From an uncultured Lachnospiraceae bacterium (lineage in GTDB: Bacteria > Bacillota > Clostridia > Lachnospirales > Lachnospiraceae): a stretch of 64,000 nucleotides of DNA. This document shows positions 49,342 to 58,063 of the stretch, piece after piece (positions within the stretch are counted from its first letter, which is position 1; every line of letters begins with the position of its first letter). Made by a program: the position numbers and the translations under genes. The stretch covers positions 1 through 64,000 of the forward strand of contig CAJTOV010000003.1 of assembly GCA_910577765.1 (NCBI GenBank). Direction: 5' to 3'. Below the pieces are notes generated by a model. It did not search any database, was not told the origin of the DNA, and saw only the letters and a list, made by a program, of their open reading frames with translations.

Positions 49342-50688
49342 TTACGATCCCCCCGCAGTCAGCTTTTCCTTATTCCTGCGGTAACACAGAAATCCCGCCA
49401 GGTCCGCCAGCCCCCAGCCAATGGGAATGGACCACCAGATGCCGGTGACGCCGATCCCCGGCACTGCCGAGAGGGTGTAGGACAGCGCCACACGGGTGCC
49501 CAGGGAAATCACGGTCAATACCACCGAAATGGCCGGTTTCCCCACGGCCCGGTAAAGGCCGTAGAACAGAAACAGGCACCCGATTCCAAAGTAGAAGGGG
49601 CCTACCGTATGGAGATAGCGGATTCCCTCAGCCACAATGGCGGTCTCTCCCGGATCGATGAAAATCAGAATCAGGGGTCTGGCCAGGAACCAGAGCACCA
49701 GGGAAACCAGGGCACAGTAGCTGACCACGGTACCTACGGCGCAGCAAAATCCCTGTCTGACCCGGTTTGTCTGCTTTGCTCCCATGTTCTGGGCAATAAA
49801 GGTGGAAAATGCATTTCCGTACTCCTGCACCGGCATGTAGGCGAAGGCGTCGATCTTGACCCCTGCGGCAAAGGCGGCCATAACCGCTGTCCCGAAGCTG
49901 TTGACCAGCCCCTGGACCATGAGGATGCCCAGATTCATGACAGACTGCTGCATGCAGGTCAGAAGGGAATAGCTGGTGATCTCTTCCAGGCTGGATCTGC
50001 GGATCTGAAAATGCCGGAAGGTCCGCCGGATATTGGGATCTTTCACAAAGGTGTAGATGCCGATGCCCAGGCCTGACAGGTACTGGGCAATAATGGTGGC
50101 TGCCGCAGCCCCGGCGGTTCCCAGGGGCCAGACTGCCACCAGCAGGATGTCCAGCACAATATTCACCACCGTGGCCACTCCCAGAAATACCAGGGGAACC
50201 ACCGAATTGCCCAGGGCCTTTAAATAGGAGCCGAAGAAATTGTAAAGGGCAATGGCCGGTATCCCCCAGAATACCAGCAGAAGATAGTCCCTGGTAATAT
50301 CCACGATTTCCGAAGGAATGTTCATCCACCGGATAATCGGGTCCACCAGCACCAGGGAGCCGGCAGTCAGAGCCGCCGCAATGACAAAGGCCAGCAGAAA
50401 GGCCGAGCAGATTCCACGCTCCAGCCGTTCTTCATCCTGGCCTCCGAAGCAGAGGGAGAATACCACCCCGCTGCCCATACACAGTCCCAGCAGAATCGAA
50501 GTCAAAAAGGTCATCAGGGCAAAGGCCGATCCCACAGCCGCCAGGGCCCCGGGACCGATATAGCGGCCTACCACCCAGGTATCCACAATATTGTAACACT
50601 GCTGAAGCAGGTTCCCCAGAATCATGGGCAATGCAAACATGCACATGGTGGAAAAGACCGGGCCTGCGGTCAGGGGTTTTCGTTCCAT
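49342..50688 (-). CDS. MATE-family efflux transporter
   Basis: A 448-residue membrane protein with twelve predicted spans. It starts RKPLTAGPVFSTMCMFALPMI and has the typical NIVDTWVVGRYIGPGALAAVG (about 33-53) and the mirrored second half with the QEYGNAFSTFIAQNMGA region (about 295-312). MATE proteins export drugs or metabolites using a sodium or proton gradient. GGAGGATTAGATAG precedes the ATG. It is convergent with the LarA-like gene and divergent from the next operon. Confidence 0.95.
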   Translation of the reverse strand: MERKPLTAGPVFSTMCMFALPMILGNLLQQCYNIVDTWVVGRYIGPGALAAVGSAFALMTFLTSILLGLCMGSGVVFSLCFGGQDEERLERGICSAFLLAFVIAAALTAGSLVLVDPIIRWMNIPSEIVDITRDYLLLVFWGIPAIALYNFFGSYLKALGNSVVPLVFLGVATVVNIVLDILLVAVWPLGTAGAAAATIIAQYLSGLGIGIYTFVKDPNIRRTFRHFQIRRSSLEEITSYSLLTCMQQSVMNLGILMVQGLVNSFGTAVMAAFAAGVKIDAFAYMPVQEYGNAFSTFIAQNMGAKQTNRVRQGFCCAVGTVVSYCALVSLVLWFLARPLILIFIDPGETAIVAEGIRYLHTVGPFYFGIGCLFLFYGLYRAVGKPAISVVLTVISLGTRVALSYTLSAVPGIGVTGIWWSIPIGWGLADLAGFLCYRRNKEKLTAGGS

Positions 50689-50963
50689 CTATCTAATCCT
50701 CCGAATATTCTGATTATCATTTGGCATTTTGAAACATATTCCAGTATAGCATGGGCAGTGGGGGGAGTAAAGCAGAAAATGGGCTTTGGCATAATGAACA
50801 AAAAAGCAGTATGGAATCTGTCAATTTTATATATTGAAAACCTTGGATATTTGTTGTATACTTCATAAAAAGGCAATAATAGATAAAACAGAAGGGGGAA
50901 TGCGGGGGAAAAGGAAAAAAATGACAGAACCAGCAGCTATGTAGAACGTTTTGCGAGCGCAAC

Positions 50964-50975
50964 GAAACCGGTTGC
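50964..50975. promoter_or_regulatory. LacI-type operator, upstream copy
   Basis: GAAACCGGTTGC is a near-perfect palindrome of the LacI-family type, about 95 bases upstream of a second copy. A looser inverted repeat (CGTTTTGCG-A-GCGCAACG) sits just before it. Confidence 0.55.
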
Positions 50976-51023
50976 TTAAAAATATGGAAATTTGTGAGAA
51001 TGACTACAAATTATTGCCAAATA

Positions 51024-51070
51024 TTAGCTGTTTAAGCTGATTTTTTTATAATATTCAAGCAACCGATTGC
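51024..51070 (+). promoter_or_regulatory. Promoter with LacI-type operator at start site
   Basis: TATAAT (51047-51052) is preceded at 17 bases by a weak -35 box TTAGCT (51024-51029). GCAACCGATTGC (51059-51070) begins seven bases after the -10 box, where bound repressor would block initiation. The LacI-family gene at the operon end is the likely repressor. Confidence 0.6.
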
Positions 51071-51086
51071 GTAAAGAGAGGAAGCT

Positions 51087-52010
51087 ATGAGAAGAATCAT
51101 TGATGGACATGTACATCTGGCCGGGAAGCATGAGCCGGACTGGGTGGACCCGCTGACCGGTTACCGGCATGGGGCTTACGGGATGCTCCACACCCCTTTG
51201 GGAAGCCGGCGCAGAATGCCGCCCTTTATGGCAGACTCTGCATTTTCGGCAGAGACCCTTCTGGAAGTCATGGATGAGTACGGTGTGGAGAAATCCGTGC
51301 TTATGGCGCGGCTGGAAAGCGGTACCGGGGAGCTGGCAGTCCATGCGGTAAAGCTCTGCCCGGAACGGATAGCCGCCGCAGTGTCCGTGGAGATCCGGAT
51401 GGACAGCGTACAGGCGCTGTCCGGCTGGTACCGGAAGGGAATCCGTGTTCTTAAGTTCGAGATGCGGGGGCTCAATGAATTTTACGGCAGTGTGAATGTG
51501 GACTGTGAGGAAATTCTCAGCCTTTGCAGGGAGGCGGAACGTCTGGGCATGGTGGTGGTGTTTGACCCCGGCCCCATCCATTTTCCGTGCAGCCAGCCCC
51601 AGGGACTGAAACGGATTCTGGACACCTGCAGGGATCTGAAGGTGGTGATCTGCCACATGGGTCTTCCCCGGCCGGGACTGAGGCAGCAGCCGGAACTGTA
51701 CCGGAAGTGGAAGTCGGTTGTGGAACTGGCAGACTGTGGCCATGTGTGGTTTGATGTGACCGCAATCCCGGATCTTTTCGACCAGGAGGGGTTTCCTTAC
51801 CAGGAAGGAATGAGCTATTTCCAGGAGCTGAAGGAGCAGGCAGGGATTGACCGGCTGATCTGGGGCACCGACATTCCGGGAACCTTCCAGCGGGCTACAT
51901 ACCGGCAGATGATCCGTATGTTTGAGCAGCAGGAGGGTCTGACAGAAGACGAGAAAGACCGGCTTTTTTACCGGAACGCGGATCAGCTGTACTTTGCAGG
52001 GCCGCAGTAG
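51087..52010 (+). CDS. Amidohydrolase-family protein (PF04909 type)
   Basis: A 307-residue TIM-barrel hydrolase with DGHVHLAGK (HxH, 5-13), VICHMGLPR (His about 190) and WGTDIPGTF (Asp about 260). It is similar in layout to the amidohydrolase at 42188-43102 but distinct in sequence. AGAGGAAG precedes the ATG. It is first in an operon with a Liv-type importer and a PEP mutase-like enzyme, and lies behind a LacI-type operator, so it probably hydrolyses a ring or amide in the imported compound. Confidence 0.87.
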   Translation: MRRIIDGHVHLAGKHEPDWVDPLTGYRHGAYGMLHTPLGSRRRMPPFMADSAFSAETLLEVMDEYGVEKSVLMARLESGTGELAVHAVKLCPERIAAAVSVEIRMDSVQALSGWYRKGIRVLKFEMRGLNEFYGSVNVDCEEILSLCREAERLGMVVVFDPGPIHFPCSQPQGLKRILDTCRDLKVVICHMGLPRPGLRQQPELYRKWKSVVELADCGHVWFDVTAIPDLFDQEGFPYQEGMSYFQELKEQAGIDRLIWGTDIPGTFQRATYRQMIRMFEQQEGLTEDEKDRLFYRNADQLYFAGPQ

Positions 52011-52070
52011 GGGACAAAAACAAGAGCCTTACTGTCCGGATCAATTATTTAAAATTCAGGAGGAAACGAA

Positions 52071-53483
52071 ATGAAAAAGACGAAAAAAGCATTCAGTTTA
52101 TTTCTGGTGACCAGTATGCTGTTTCTGCTGCTGTCGGGATGCTCCGGTGGGGGAAACGGAGGCGCATCTTCTCCGGCAGCAGAGCCTGCACAGGGGGCGG
52201 CGCCGGAATCCACGGCGGCAGGAAACCCGGCCCCGGGAGCAGAAGAAGCAGCTTCCGAAGAGGCCGGCGGGGAACTGAAGATCGGCATTATCTGCAACAT
52301 GTCCTCCACCCATGCAGCCACCAACGGCTGGCTGGTAGCCGCATGGGAAGCGGCAGCAGGACGGATCAATGCCAACGGCGGCATTGACGGCAAGCAGATT
52401 AAGTGCGAGCTTTATGACCCGGAAAGCGACGCCTCCACGGTGAAGCAGCGACTGACCGATATCAAGAATTCCGGTGCTGTATGTGCCATCTATACCAGCG
52501 GTGATGCCCTGGCCCCGTCAGCGGCAGAATGGGCTTCCCAGAACAAATTCCCGGTATTCCTGGTATCCAACACCTCCACCCAGATCACCCTGGGCAACTA
52601 TTCGGATTATGCCTTCAATATGGGCAAAAACGCCTGGGGCTTTGCCAAGATTCTGGCGCTTCACTGTGTAGGCACGGAAGGCATGAAGAATTTCTGCTTT
52701 GTAGGTACGGACGGTGCGGCTACTATTGACGCGGAGAATTTCCTGATCTATGAAGGGCAGAAGATTGACCCGGAATTCCAGATGCTGGCCAGCTACCGGA
52801 TCAACTTTAACGACACGGAATTTTCCAATATTATTTCCTCCGTTTCCGGAATCCAGCCGGATATGGTTCTCCAGCAGGGCGGCGGACCCAACTTTGTATC
52901 CTTCTGCCAGCAGGCAGCCCTGTTCGATCTGTTCAGCAGCTGCGGCGTGTACAATGACCTGGTTACGGACTGCTCCACCAACCAGCCTCTGATTGCCGGG
53001 GAAGAATTCCCCTACGGCTACACCCATGGGATTTTCACCATGCCTTTCTGGGATGAGTCCAGGATGGATGCGGAGCTGATCCAGTGGACAAAAGATTTCG
53101 CGGAAGTTCCGGTTGCCAAGGAGAACGGGTATTTCCCGTCAGACAACGGCCTTGCGGTCTATAACATTTTCCGGGTGCTGACCCAGGCCCTGGAGTCCTG
53201 TGTGGCAGAGGGAAAAGATTATACGGATTCTGAGGTACTGACCCAGGCCATTTCAGCGGTGAAGTATACGGACTGCAACGGAGAGCATTACTTCCGCACC
53301 GGGCTGGACAACCAGTATGTGACCAATATCTATTATGGTACATCCAAATTCGACGAAGCCTTCCCGGAGGTGGTGGTGTGCGACAATATCGAGACCTTCA
53401 CCGGGGACGACTACCTGCCTACCGAAGAGGAGATGAAGGCCTGGGCCCAGGACCATGGCTATGACACCTCCAGATTCCAGTAA
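52071..53483 (+). CDS. Liv-type ABC substrate-binding lipoprotein
   Basis: A 470-residue lipoprotein. The signal peptide has lipobox LLSGCS (Cys about 24), followed by an Ala/Glu/Pro linker (about 28-65) and a Peripla_BP_6 domain (LKIGIICNMSSTHAATNGWLVAAWEAAAGRIN, GGIDGKQIKCELYDPES, PVFLVSNTSTQITLG, GFAKILALHCVGTEGMKNF). This family binds amino acids, amides and other small organics. CAGGAGG precedes the ATG. A family 2 repeat separates it from the permease genes, which could adjust relative transcript levels as is often seen after binding-protein genes. Confidence 0.93.
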   Translation: MKKTKKAFSLFLVTSMLFLLLSGCSGGGNGGASSPAAEPAQGAAPESTAAGNPAPGAEEAASEEAGGELKIGIICNMSSTHAATNGWLVAAWEAAAGRINANGGIDGKQIKCELYDPESDASTVKQRLTDIKNSGAVCAIYTSGDALAPSAAEWASQNKFPVFLVSNTSTQITLGNYSDYAFNMGKNAWGFAKILALHCVGTEGMKNFCFVGTDGAATIDAENFLIYEGQKIDPEFQMLASYRINFNDTEFSNIISSVSGIQPDMVLQQGGGPNFVSFCQQAALFDLFSSCGVYNDLVTDCSTNQPLIAGEEFPYGYTHGIFTMPFWDESRMDAELIQWTKDFAEVPVAKENGYFPSDNGLAVYNIFRVLTQALESCVAEGKDYTDSEVLTQAISAVKYTDCNGEHYFRTGLDNQYVTNIYYGTSKFDEAFPEVVVCDNIETFTGDDYLPTEEEMKAWAQDHGYDTSRFQ

Positions 53484-53487
53484 GCCA

Positions 53488-53556
53488 CATCGGGCGGATG
53501 CCCAGTGCTTCTTGTCCGGCATAGCCGGACAAGAAGATGCCCTATGAATCGTAACA
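53488..53556. repeat. Family 2 repeat inside Liv operon
   Basis: The core 53508-53536 is identical to the copy at 77-105. It is preceded by ATCGGGCGGATGCCCAGTG and followed by ATGCCC and GTAAC. It lies in the 137-bp gap between the binding-protein and permease genes and could stabilise the upstream mRNA or reduce read-through. Confidence 0.8.
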
Positions 53557-53620
53557 ATGATTCTGCTGCTGCCCGTGCTGCGGGCAGCAGCATATCCCCA
53601 CCAACATGGAGGTAAGCCTC

Positions 53621-54496
53621 ATGAATCTGTCATCCCTGTTTTTATGTATTGTCATCGGCCTGTCATCGGGGCTTATGACCTATCTGACGGCTTCCGGCAT
53701 GAGTCTGATCGTGGCCGGAACGGGTAATATTAATTTTGGCCAGGGAGCCTTCTATATTGTAGGCGCATACATCTGTTATTATGCCACCAGCGCAGGAATT
53801 CCCTTTGGGATCGCACTGCTGGTGGGAATGGTGGTGCCGGGGCTCATCGGCGCCCTTCTGGAGATTGTACTCCGGCCGGTTCACGGAAAGGATATGACCT
53901 TTAGCTGGCTGATCATGCTGGGATTTTCCTATATTATGTGTGATGTGCTGGTATTTATCTGCGGCTACACGGTCCGGGCTACGCCGGTGCCTAAATTCCT
54001 GAAAGGGGCCATCCGGATTTCCTCCATGGGGCTGGCATTTCCTGTCTACTATCTGTTTACCATCGGAATCTCCCTGCTGATTGGTCTGACCCTCTGGATC
54101 GTCCTGAACCACACGAAGCTGGGCATGTATTTCCGGGCCATTATCAGTGACCGGAAGATGGTGGACAACCTGGGAATCAATGTGAACCTGTTATACATTG
54201 CCATGTTCATCATCGGCACGGGTCTGGGGGGAATGGCAGGGGCCCTGAATGCGCCTATTTCCGGTATCTCCCCCAAGGCAGGACTGACGGTGTTCGCCAG
54301 CGTTATGCCGGCTCTCCAGATCGGCGGCATGGGCAACATGAAAGGATGTCTGCCTGCGGCGGCGACCCTGGGAGTGATTACGGGAATCGCATCCATTATC
54401 ATTCCTACTTATTATAACTGTGTGGCGTCGGCCTGTATGGTAGTAATTCTGTTTTTCCGCCCCTATGGACTGTTCACAAAAGGAAAAGGAGACTGA
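53621..54496 (+). CDS. LivH-type ABC permease
   Basis: A 291-residue permease of the branched-chain amino acid family with about eight spans. It begins LSSLFLCIVIGLSSGLMTYL and contains GTGNINFGQGAFYIVGAY (about 31-48), where LivH has the N-x-AHG/FGQ segment, and LNHTKLGMYFRAIISDRKM (about 166-184), the ATPase contact loop. The start at 53621 follows GGAGGTAAGCCTC; an in-frame ATG five codons earlier is part of that site. The LivM-type gene begins two bases after its stop. Confidence 0.93.
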   Translation: MNLSSLFLCIVIGLSSGLMTYLTASGMSLIVAGTGNINFGQGAFYIVGAYICYYATSAGIPFGIALLVGMVVPGLIGALLEIVLRPVHGKDMTFSWLIMLGFSYIMCDVLVFICGYTVRATPVPKFLKGAIRISSMGLAFPVYYLFTIGISLLIGLTLWIVLNHTKLGMYFRAIISDRKMVDNLGINVNLLYIAMFIIGTGLGGMAGALNAPISGISPKAGLTVFASVMPALQIGGMGNMKGCLPAAATLGVITGIASIIIPTYYNCVASACMVVILFFRPYGLFTKGKGD

Positions 54497-54498
54497 CC

Positions 54499-55449
54499 AT
54501 GAAAGGAATAAAAAAAGAATTCTGGATCGGAACTGCCGTTTTCCTGGCCTTTGCCGTACTGGGTATGACCCTTAATGAGGTGGGGATCACCTTTCTGTCC
54601 CGGATTGTGATAATGGCTTTGTATGCCTTAAGCTTTAATCTGATGTTTGGCTATGCAGGCATGTCAAGCGTAGGACATGCGCTGTATTTCGGGTTCGGCG
54701 GTTATGCGCTGATGGTATTTCTCACAAAGCTTCACATGCCGCTGCTTCCTGCCTGCATTCTGTCGGTGCTGGTGGTGATTCCGGTATCCTGGTTTCTGGG
54801 AACCGCATGTCTGAAGAACAATATGGTTACCTTCAGCTTCCTGACCATGGGGCTGTGTACCACGGTGCAGATGGTACTGTACAAGACCACCTCCCTGGGG
54901 GGAACCGTGGGATTCACCTACTATTTCCTGCCGGAATGGTTATCCGGCTACCGGAGCCTGTTTTTCTTCATACTGGTCTGTGTGACGGTATGTGCCGTGC
55001 TGATCTATTTCCTGGTCCAGTCCCCCTATGCCCAGATGCTGAAAGCGGTGCGGGAAAATGAAGAACGGCTGACCTTCCTGGGCGTCCATGTGCAGAAGCT
55101 TAGGGTATCCGTGTTTGTGCTGTCAGCGGTTTTCGCGGATATTGCCGGAATTCTGTATGCCTTCCGCAATTCCGGTGCGTACACCACATCCCTGGATGCC
55201 AATGTGTCCATGCAGGCCATTATGATGTGTGTGGTAGGCGGCAGGTACGTATTCCTGGGACCGGTGCTGGGATCGGTGATTATCACCACCATTCAGAATT
55301 ACCTTTCCGTGAAGACCAAATACTATGAAGGCATCATCGGTGTGATCATTGTGCTGACTGCCTATTTCCTGCGGGAGGGGCTTCTGGGGAAACATGGTCC
55401 GGTAGAGAAGCTGGTGGCTGCCTTCCGGAAAAAGGCCGGAAAGCCGTAG
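54499..55449 (+). CDS. LivM-type ABC permease
   Basis: A 316-residue partner permease with LNLMFGYAGMSSVGHALYFGFGGYALMVFL-like core split across two helices (about 49-78), where LivM has GxxG-S-GH. QSPYAQMLKAVRENEERLTFLGV (about 174-196) is the ATPase-coupling loop. AAGGAGA precedes the ATG. It forms the membrane channel with the LivH-type subunit. Confidence 0.93.
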   Translation: MKGIKKEFWIGTAVFLAFAVLGMTLNEVGITFLSRIVIMALYALSFNLMFGYAGMSSVGHALYFGFGGYALMVFLTKLHMPLLPACILSVLVVIPVSWFLGTACLKNNMVTFSFLTMGLCTTVQMVLYKTTSLGGTVGFTYYFLPEWLSGYRSLFFFILVCVTVCAVLIYFLVQSPYAQMLKAVRENEERLTFLGVHVQKLRVSVFVLSAVFADIAGILYAFRNSGAYTTSLDANVSMQAIMMCVVGGRYVFLGPVLGSVIITTIQNYLSVKTKYYEGIIGVIIVLTAYFLREGLLGKHGPVEKLVAAFRKKAGKP

Positions 55450-55488
55450 CACGGCGCTTTGAATGAACTGTTACATCAGGAGGTACAT

Positions 55489-56250
55489 ATGGAACAGCAA
55501 AGGAACGTATTGCTTGAGACACAGGAACTGTGCAGAAATTTTGGCGCCCTGAAAGCCACAGACCATGTGAGTATCCGGATTTATGAAGGAGAAATGCATG
55601 CAATCATCGGTCCCAACGGGGCAGGGAAATCCACCCTGATGGACTTAATCATCAACCGGACCTGTCCCACAGAAGGAAAGGTATTCTTTCAGGGAAAGGA
55701 GATTACCGGAGTTCCCCCCTATGCCATTGCCAATATGGGAATATCCAAATGCTTTCAGATCAGCAAGCTTTTTGCGGCCCTGACCTGCTTTGAAAATATC
55801 CGGATAGCCCTGATCAAACACAGGGGAGAGACATGGAGCCTGCTTCCCAGGAAGAAGAACTATCTTTGGGAGGAATGCAGGCAGATTCTGGACATGGTGG
55901 GAATGGCTGACAAGATGGAGGAAACCGCGGCCCTGCTTTCCTATGGGGACCAGAGACGTCTGGAGATTGCCATCACCCTGGCCATGGAGCCGGTCCTTTT
56001 GATGCTGGATGAGCCTACGGCAGGGGTGGCCCGGGCCGAGGGGTACGAGATCATGAAAATGATCCGGGAACTGGCAAAGAAACAGAATTTTACCGTGGTG
56101 TTCATTGAACATGACATGGATATTGTGTTTCACTATTCGGACCGGATCAGTGTCTTAAGCAGCGGCAGGCTGATCGTGACGGACAGCCCCCAGAAGGTCC
56201 GGGAGAACCAGTTTGTGCAGGATGCTTATTTTGGAGGTGCCGGCGTATGA
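55489..56250 (+). CDS. LivG-type ABC ATPase
   Basis: A 253-residue ATPase with Walker A GPNGAGKST (about 42-50), a Q-loop within MGISKCFQI, a signature region ALLSYGDQRRLEIAITLA (about 148-165, LSYGDQ replacing LSGGQ, as is common in LivG), Walker B LLMLDEPTAGV (about 170-180) and the H-loop IEHDM. The start at 55489 has AGGAGG seven bases upstream, and the upstream extension is not needed. It overlaps the LivF-type gene by four bases. Confidence 0.95.
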   Translation: MEQQRNVLLETQELCRNFGALKATDHVSIRIYEGEMHAIIGPNGAGKSTLMDLIINRTCPTEGKVFFQGKEITGVPPYAIANMGISKCFQISKLFAALTCFENIRIALIKHRGETWSLLPRKKNYLWEECRQILDMVGMADKMEETAALLSYGDQRRLEIAITLAMEPVLLMLDEPTAGVARAEGYEIMKMIRELAKKQNFTVVFIEHDMDIVFHYSDRISVLSSGRLIVTDSPQKVRENQFVQDAYFGGAGV

Positions 56251-56960
56251 TCTTACAGTTGGAGGATGTAAATTCCTTTTATGGAGCCAGCCAGATTCTG
56301 TTTCATGTGAATTTTCAGGTGGATGAGGCAGATTCCGTCTGTGTGCTGGGAAGAAACGGTGTGGGAAAATCCACCATGATGAAATCGATTGTAGGAAACT
56401 TAAACCCCAGGGACAAAAGCCTGGTCACAGGCCGGATTCAGTACTGCGGCGAAAATCTTGTGGGCATGGCGCCCTATAAGATTGCCAGAAAACGGATTGC
56501 CTACGTGCCCCAGGGCCGTCATATATTCCCTACACTGACCACAAAGGAGAATCTGCTGATCGCGGAACGGAAGGCGGAAAGCGGCAGGGAGCCCTGGAAC
56601 CTGGAGCGGGTGTATGAGCTGTTTCCCCGGCTGAAGGAACGGGAGACCTTTATGGGAGGCCGTTTAAGCGGAGGGGAGCAGCAGATGCTGACCATTGCCA
56701 GGGGGCTTATGCAGAATCCCCGGCTGCTTCTTCTGGATGAGATTACGGAAGGTCTGGCCCCCATTGTGGTCCAGGAGCTGGGGGAGATCATTGCACGCCT
56801 GCGGGAGCAGAATGTGACCATCCTTCTGGCAGAACAGAATGTGAATTTTGCCCTTTCGGCCAGCCGGAAATGCTACATTATGGAGAAAGGCCACATTGTG
56901 TACCAGGGGATTACGGCAGAGATTCCGCCGGAGATTCTAAGCCAGTATCTGGGGCTGTAA
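56247..56960 (+). CDS. LivF-type ABC ATPase
   Basis: A 237-residue ATPase with Walker A GRNGVGKST (about 36-44), signature RLSGGEQQMLTIARGL (about 139-154), Walker B LLLLDEITEGLAPIVV and the H-loop region LLAEQNVNFAL. ATGA overlap with the LivG-type gene. Together with its neighbours it completes a five-gene branched-chain-type importer. A perfect 14-bp palindrome (ACTGTCCGGACAGT, 56964-56977) follows its stop codon. Confidence 0.95.
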   Translation: MILQLEDVNSFYGASQILFHVNFQVDEADSVCVLGRNGVGKSTMMKSIVGNLNPRDKSLVTGRIQYCGENLVGMAPYKIARKRIAYVPQGRHIFPTLTTKENLLIAERKAESGREPWNLERVYELFPRLKERETFMGGRLSGGEQQMLTIARGLMQNPRLLLLDEITEGLAPIVVQELGEIIARLREQNVTILLAEQNVNFALSASRKCYIMEKGHIVYQGITAEIPPEILSQYLGL

Positions 56961-57047
56961 TATACTGTCCGGACAGTCTGCAACTCCGGTTTCCGTCTGG
57001 ATGGAGCAGTATGTGGCAAAGAAAATTATGAAAACAGGAGCGATTAC

Positions 57048-57986
57048 ATGTATAAGAAAAGTTTCAGACAGCTGATAGAAGAAAGTGACCGGTGTATCAT
57101 GGTTCCCTGCGTGTATGACTGTGCATCTGCCCGGGCTGTGGAGATTGTGGGATTTGAGGCCATGATGCTCAGCGGCGGGGAGCTTTCCATGGCTATGAAC
57201 GGCATTATCGAACATGACACTTCGGATTATACGGAGTGTGAGTGGATGGCAGGGCGGATCGCCCAGAGCAGCATTATCCCCCTGGCAGCAGATATCGGCA
57301 ACGGATGGGCCAGAAGCCCCATTGCCATATACCGGGAATGCCGGCGGCTGGCATCCCTTGGAGTCAGCGCCATCCAGATGGAGGATTCCGGGGATGACGG
57401 CAGCCTTCTGCCCAGGGAGGAATTTTATGCCAAGGTCCGTGCGGCTGTGGATGCCCTAAAGGGCACGGACTGCATCCTGATTGCCAGGACCAATGGGGAC
57501 TGCGGGGCCATGATGGACGAGTGCTGTGCCCGGATGCAGGCAGCCCATGAACTGGGGGCCCACATGACCACCGTGGTGCGGACCAGGACCTATGACGAGG
57601 CAGAGTATGTGGCCCGGCATGTGGAAGGGTGGAAAATGTTCCCGGACGTGACGGCCCCGGACGGAAAGCCGGCGGTTACCCTGGAACAGATTTATCCCCT
57701 GGGCTACCGGATCATGACCACCCACTATACCCTGAAGGCTGCCATGGACGGGATGCTGGAACATGGTTACAGGAATTTTGCAGAGCAGAATGTAACCTAC
57801 ACCTTTAATAAAAAAGGTCCCTCCGGTATGGCCGGGTTCAGTGCGGCTGCTTATTTTGACCCGGACGGCTATATGCGGATGGAAGAAACGTATACGGGCC
57901 AGTACCAGGAGTATTTCCTCAGCAAACTGTATGACGAGAAATACCCGGAAAGCTTTCCGGCTTCCGAGAACGAGAAACGGTTTTAG
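57048..57986 (+). CDS. PEP mutase/isocitrate lyase-superfamily enzyme
   Basis: A 312-residue protein of the PEP mutase/isocitrate lyase fold (start SFRQLIEESDRCIMVPCVYDCASARAVEIVGFEAMMLSGGEL is typical when read in parts). Key positions differ from methylisocitrate lyase. The DADxGYG metal loop reads AADIGNG, so one Asp is Ala. The catalytic K-R-C-G-H segment after the metal-binding Glu-Asp (MEDSGDDG) is absent. The ART-D position is ARTNGD. Activity as a Cys-dependent lyase is therefore unlikely. A phosphonopyruvate- or oxaloacetate-processing role, or a new reaction on the catabolic product, is possible. GGAG lies eight bases upstream. It sits in the LacI-linked operon. Confidence 0.85.
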   Translation: MYKKSFRQLIEESDRCIMVPCVYDCASARAVEIVGFEAMMLSGGELSMAMNGIIEHDTSDYTECEWMAGRIAQSSIIPLAADIGNGWARSPIAIYRECRRLASLGVSAIQMEDSGDDGSLLPREEFYAKVRAAVDALKGTDCILIARTNGDCGAMMDECCARMQAAHELGAHMTTVVRTRTYDEAEYVARHVEGWKMFPDVTAPDGKPAVTLEQIYPLGYRIMTTHYTLKAAMDGMLEHGYRNFAEQNVTYTFNKKGPSGMAGFSAAAYFDPDGYMRMEETYTGQYQEYFLSKLYDEKYPESFPASENEKRF

Positions 57987-57991
57987 AAATG

Positions 57992-58021
57992 TTGGAAAAA
58001 ATATGTCAATTGTGATATACT
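57992..58021 (+). promoter_or_regulatory. Predicted promoter of LacI-family gene
   Basis: TTGGAA (57992-57997) and TATACT (58016-58021) are 18 bases apart in the gap after the PEP mutase-like gene. The regulator may therefore be expressed both from the operon and independently. Confidence 0.5.
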
Positions 58022-58063
58022 GCTGGTGAAAAGCAAAAGCGGCTTACATTGGAGAAAAGACGG

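Larger units (their letters stand above)
50689..51086. other. 398-bp divergent regulatory region
   Basis: An AT-rich region with no gene. It contains two LacI-type palindromes (50964-50975 and 51059-51070) and a weak promoter (51024-51052) for the amidohydrolase-Liv operon. Confidence 0.6.
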
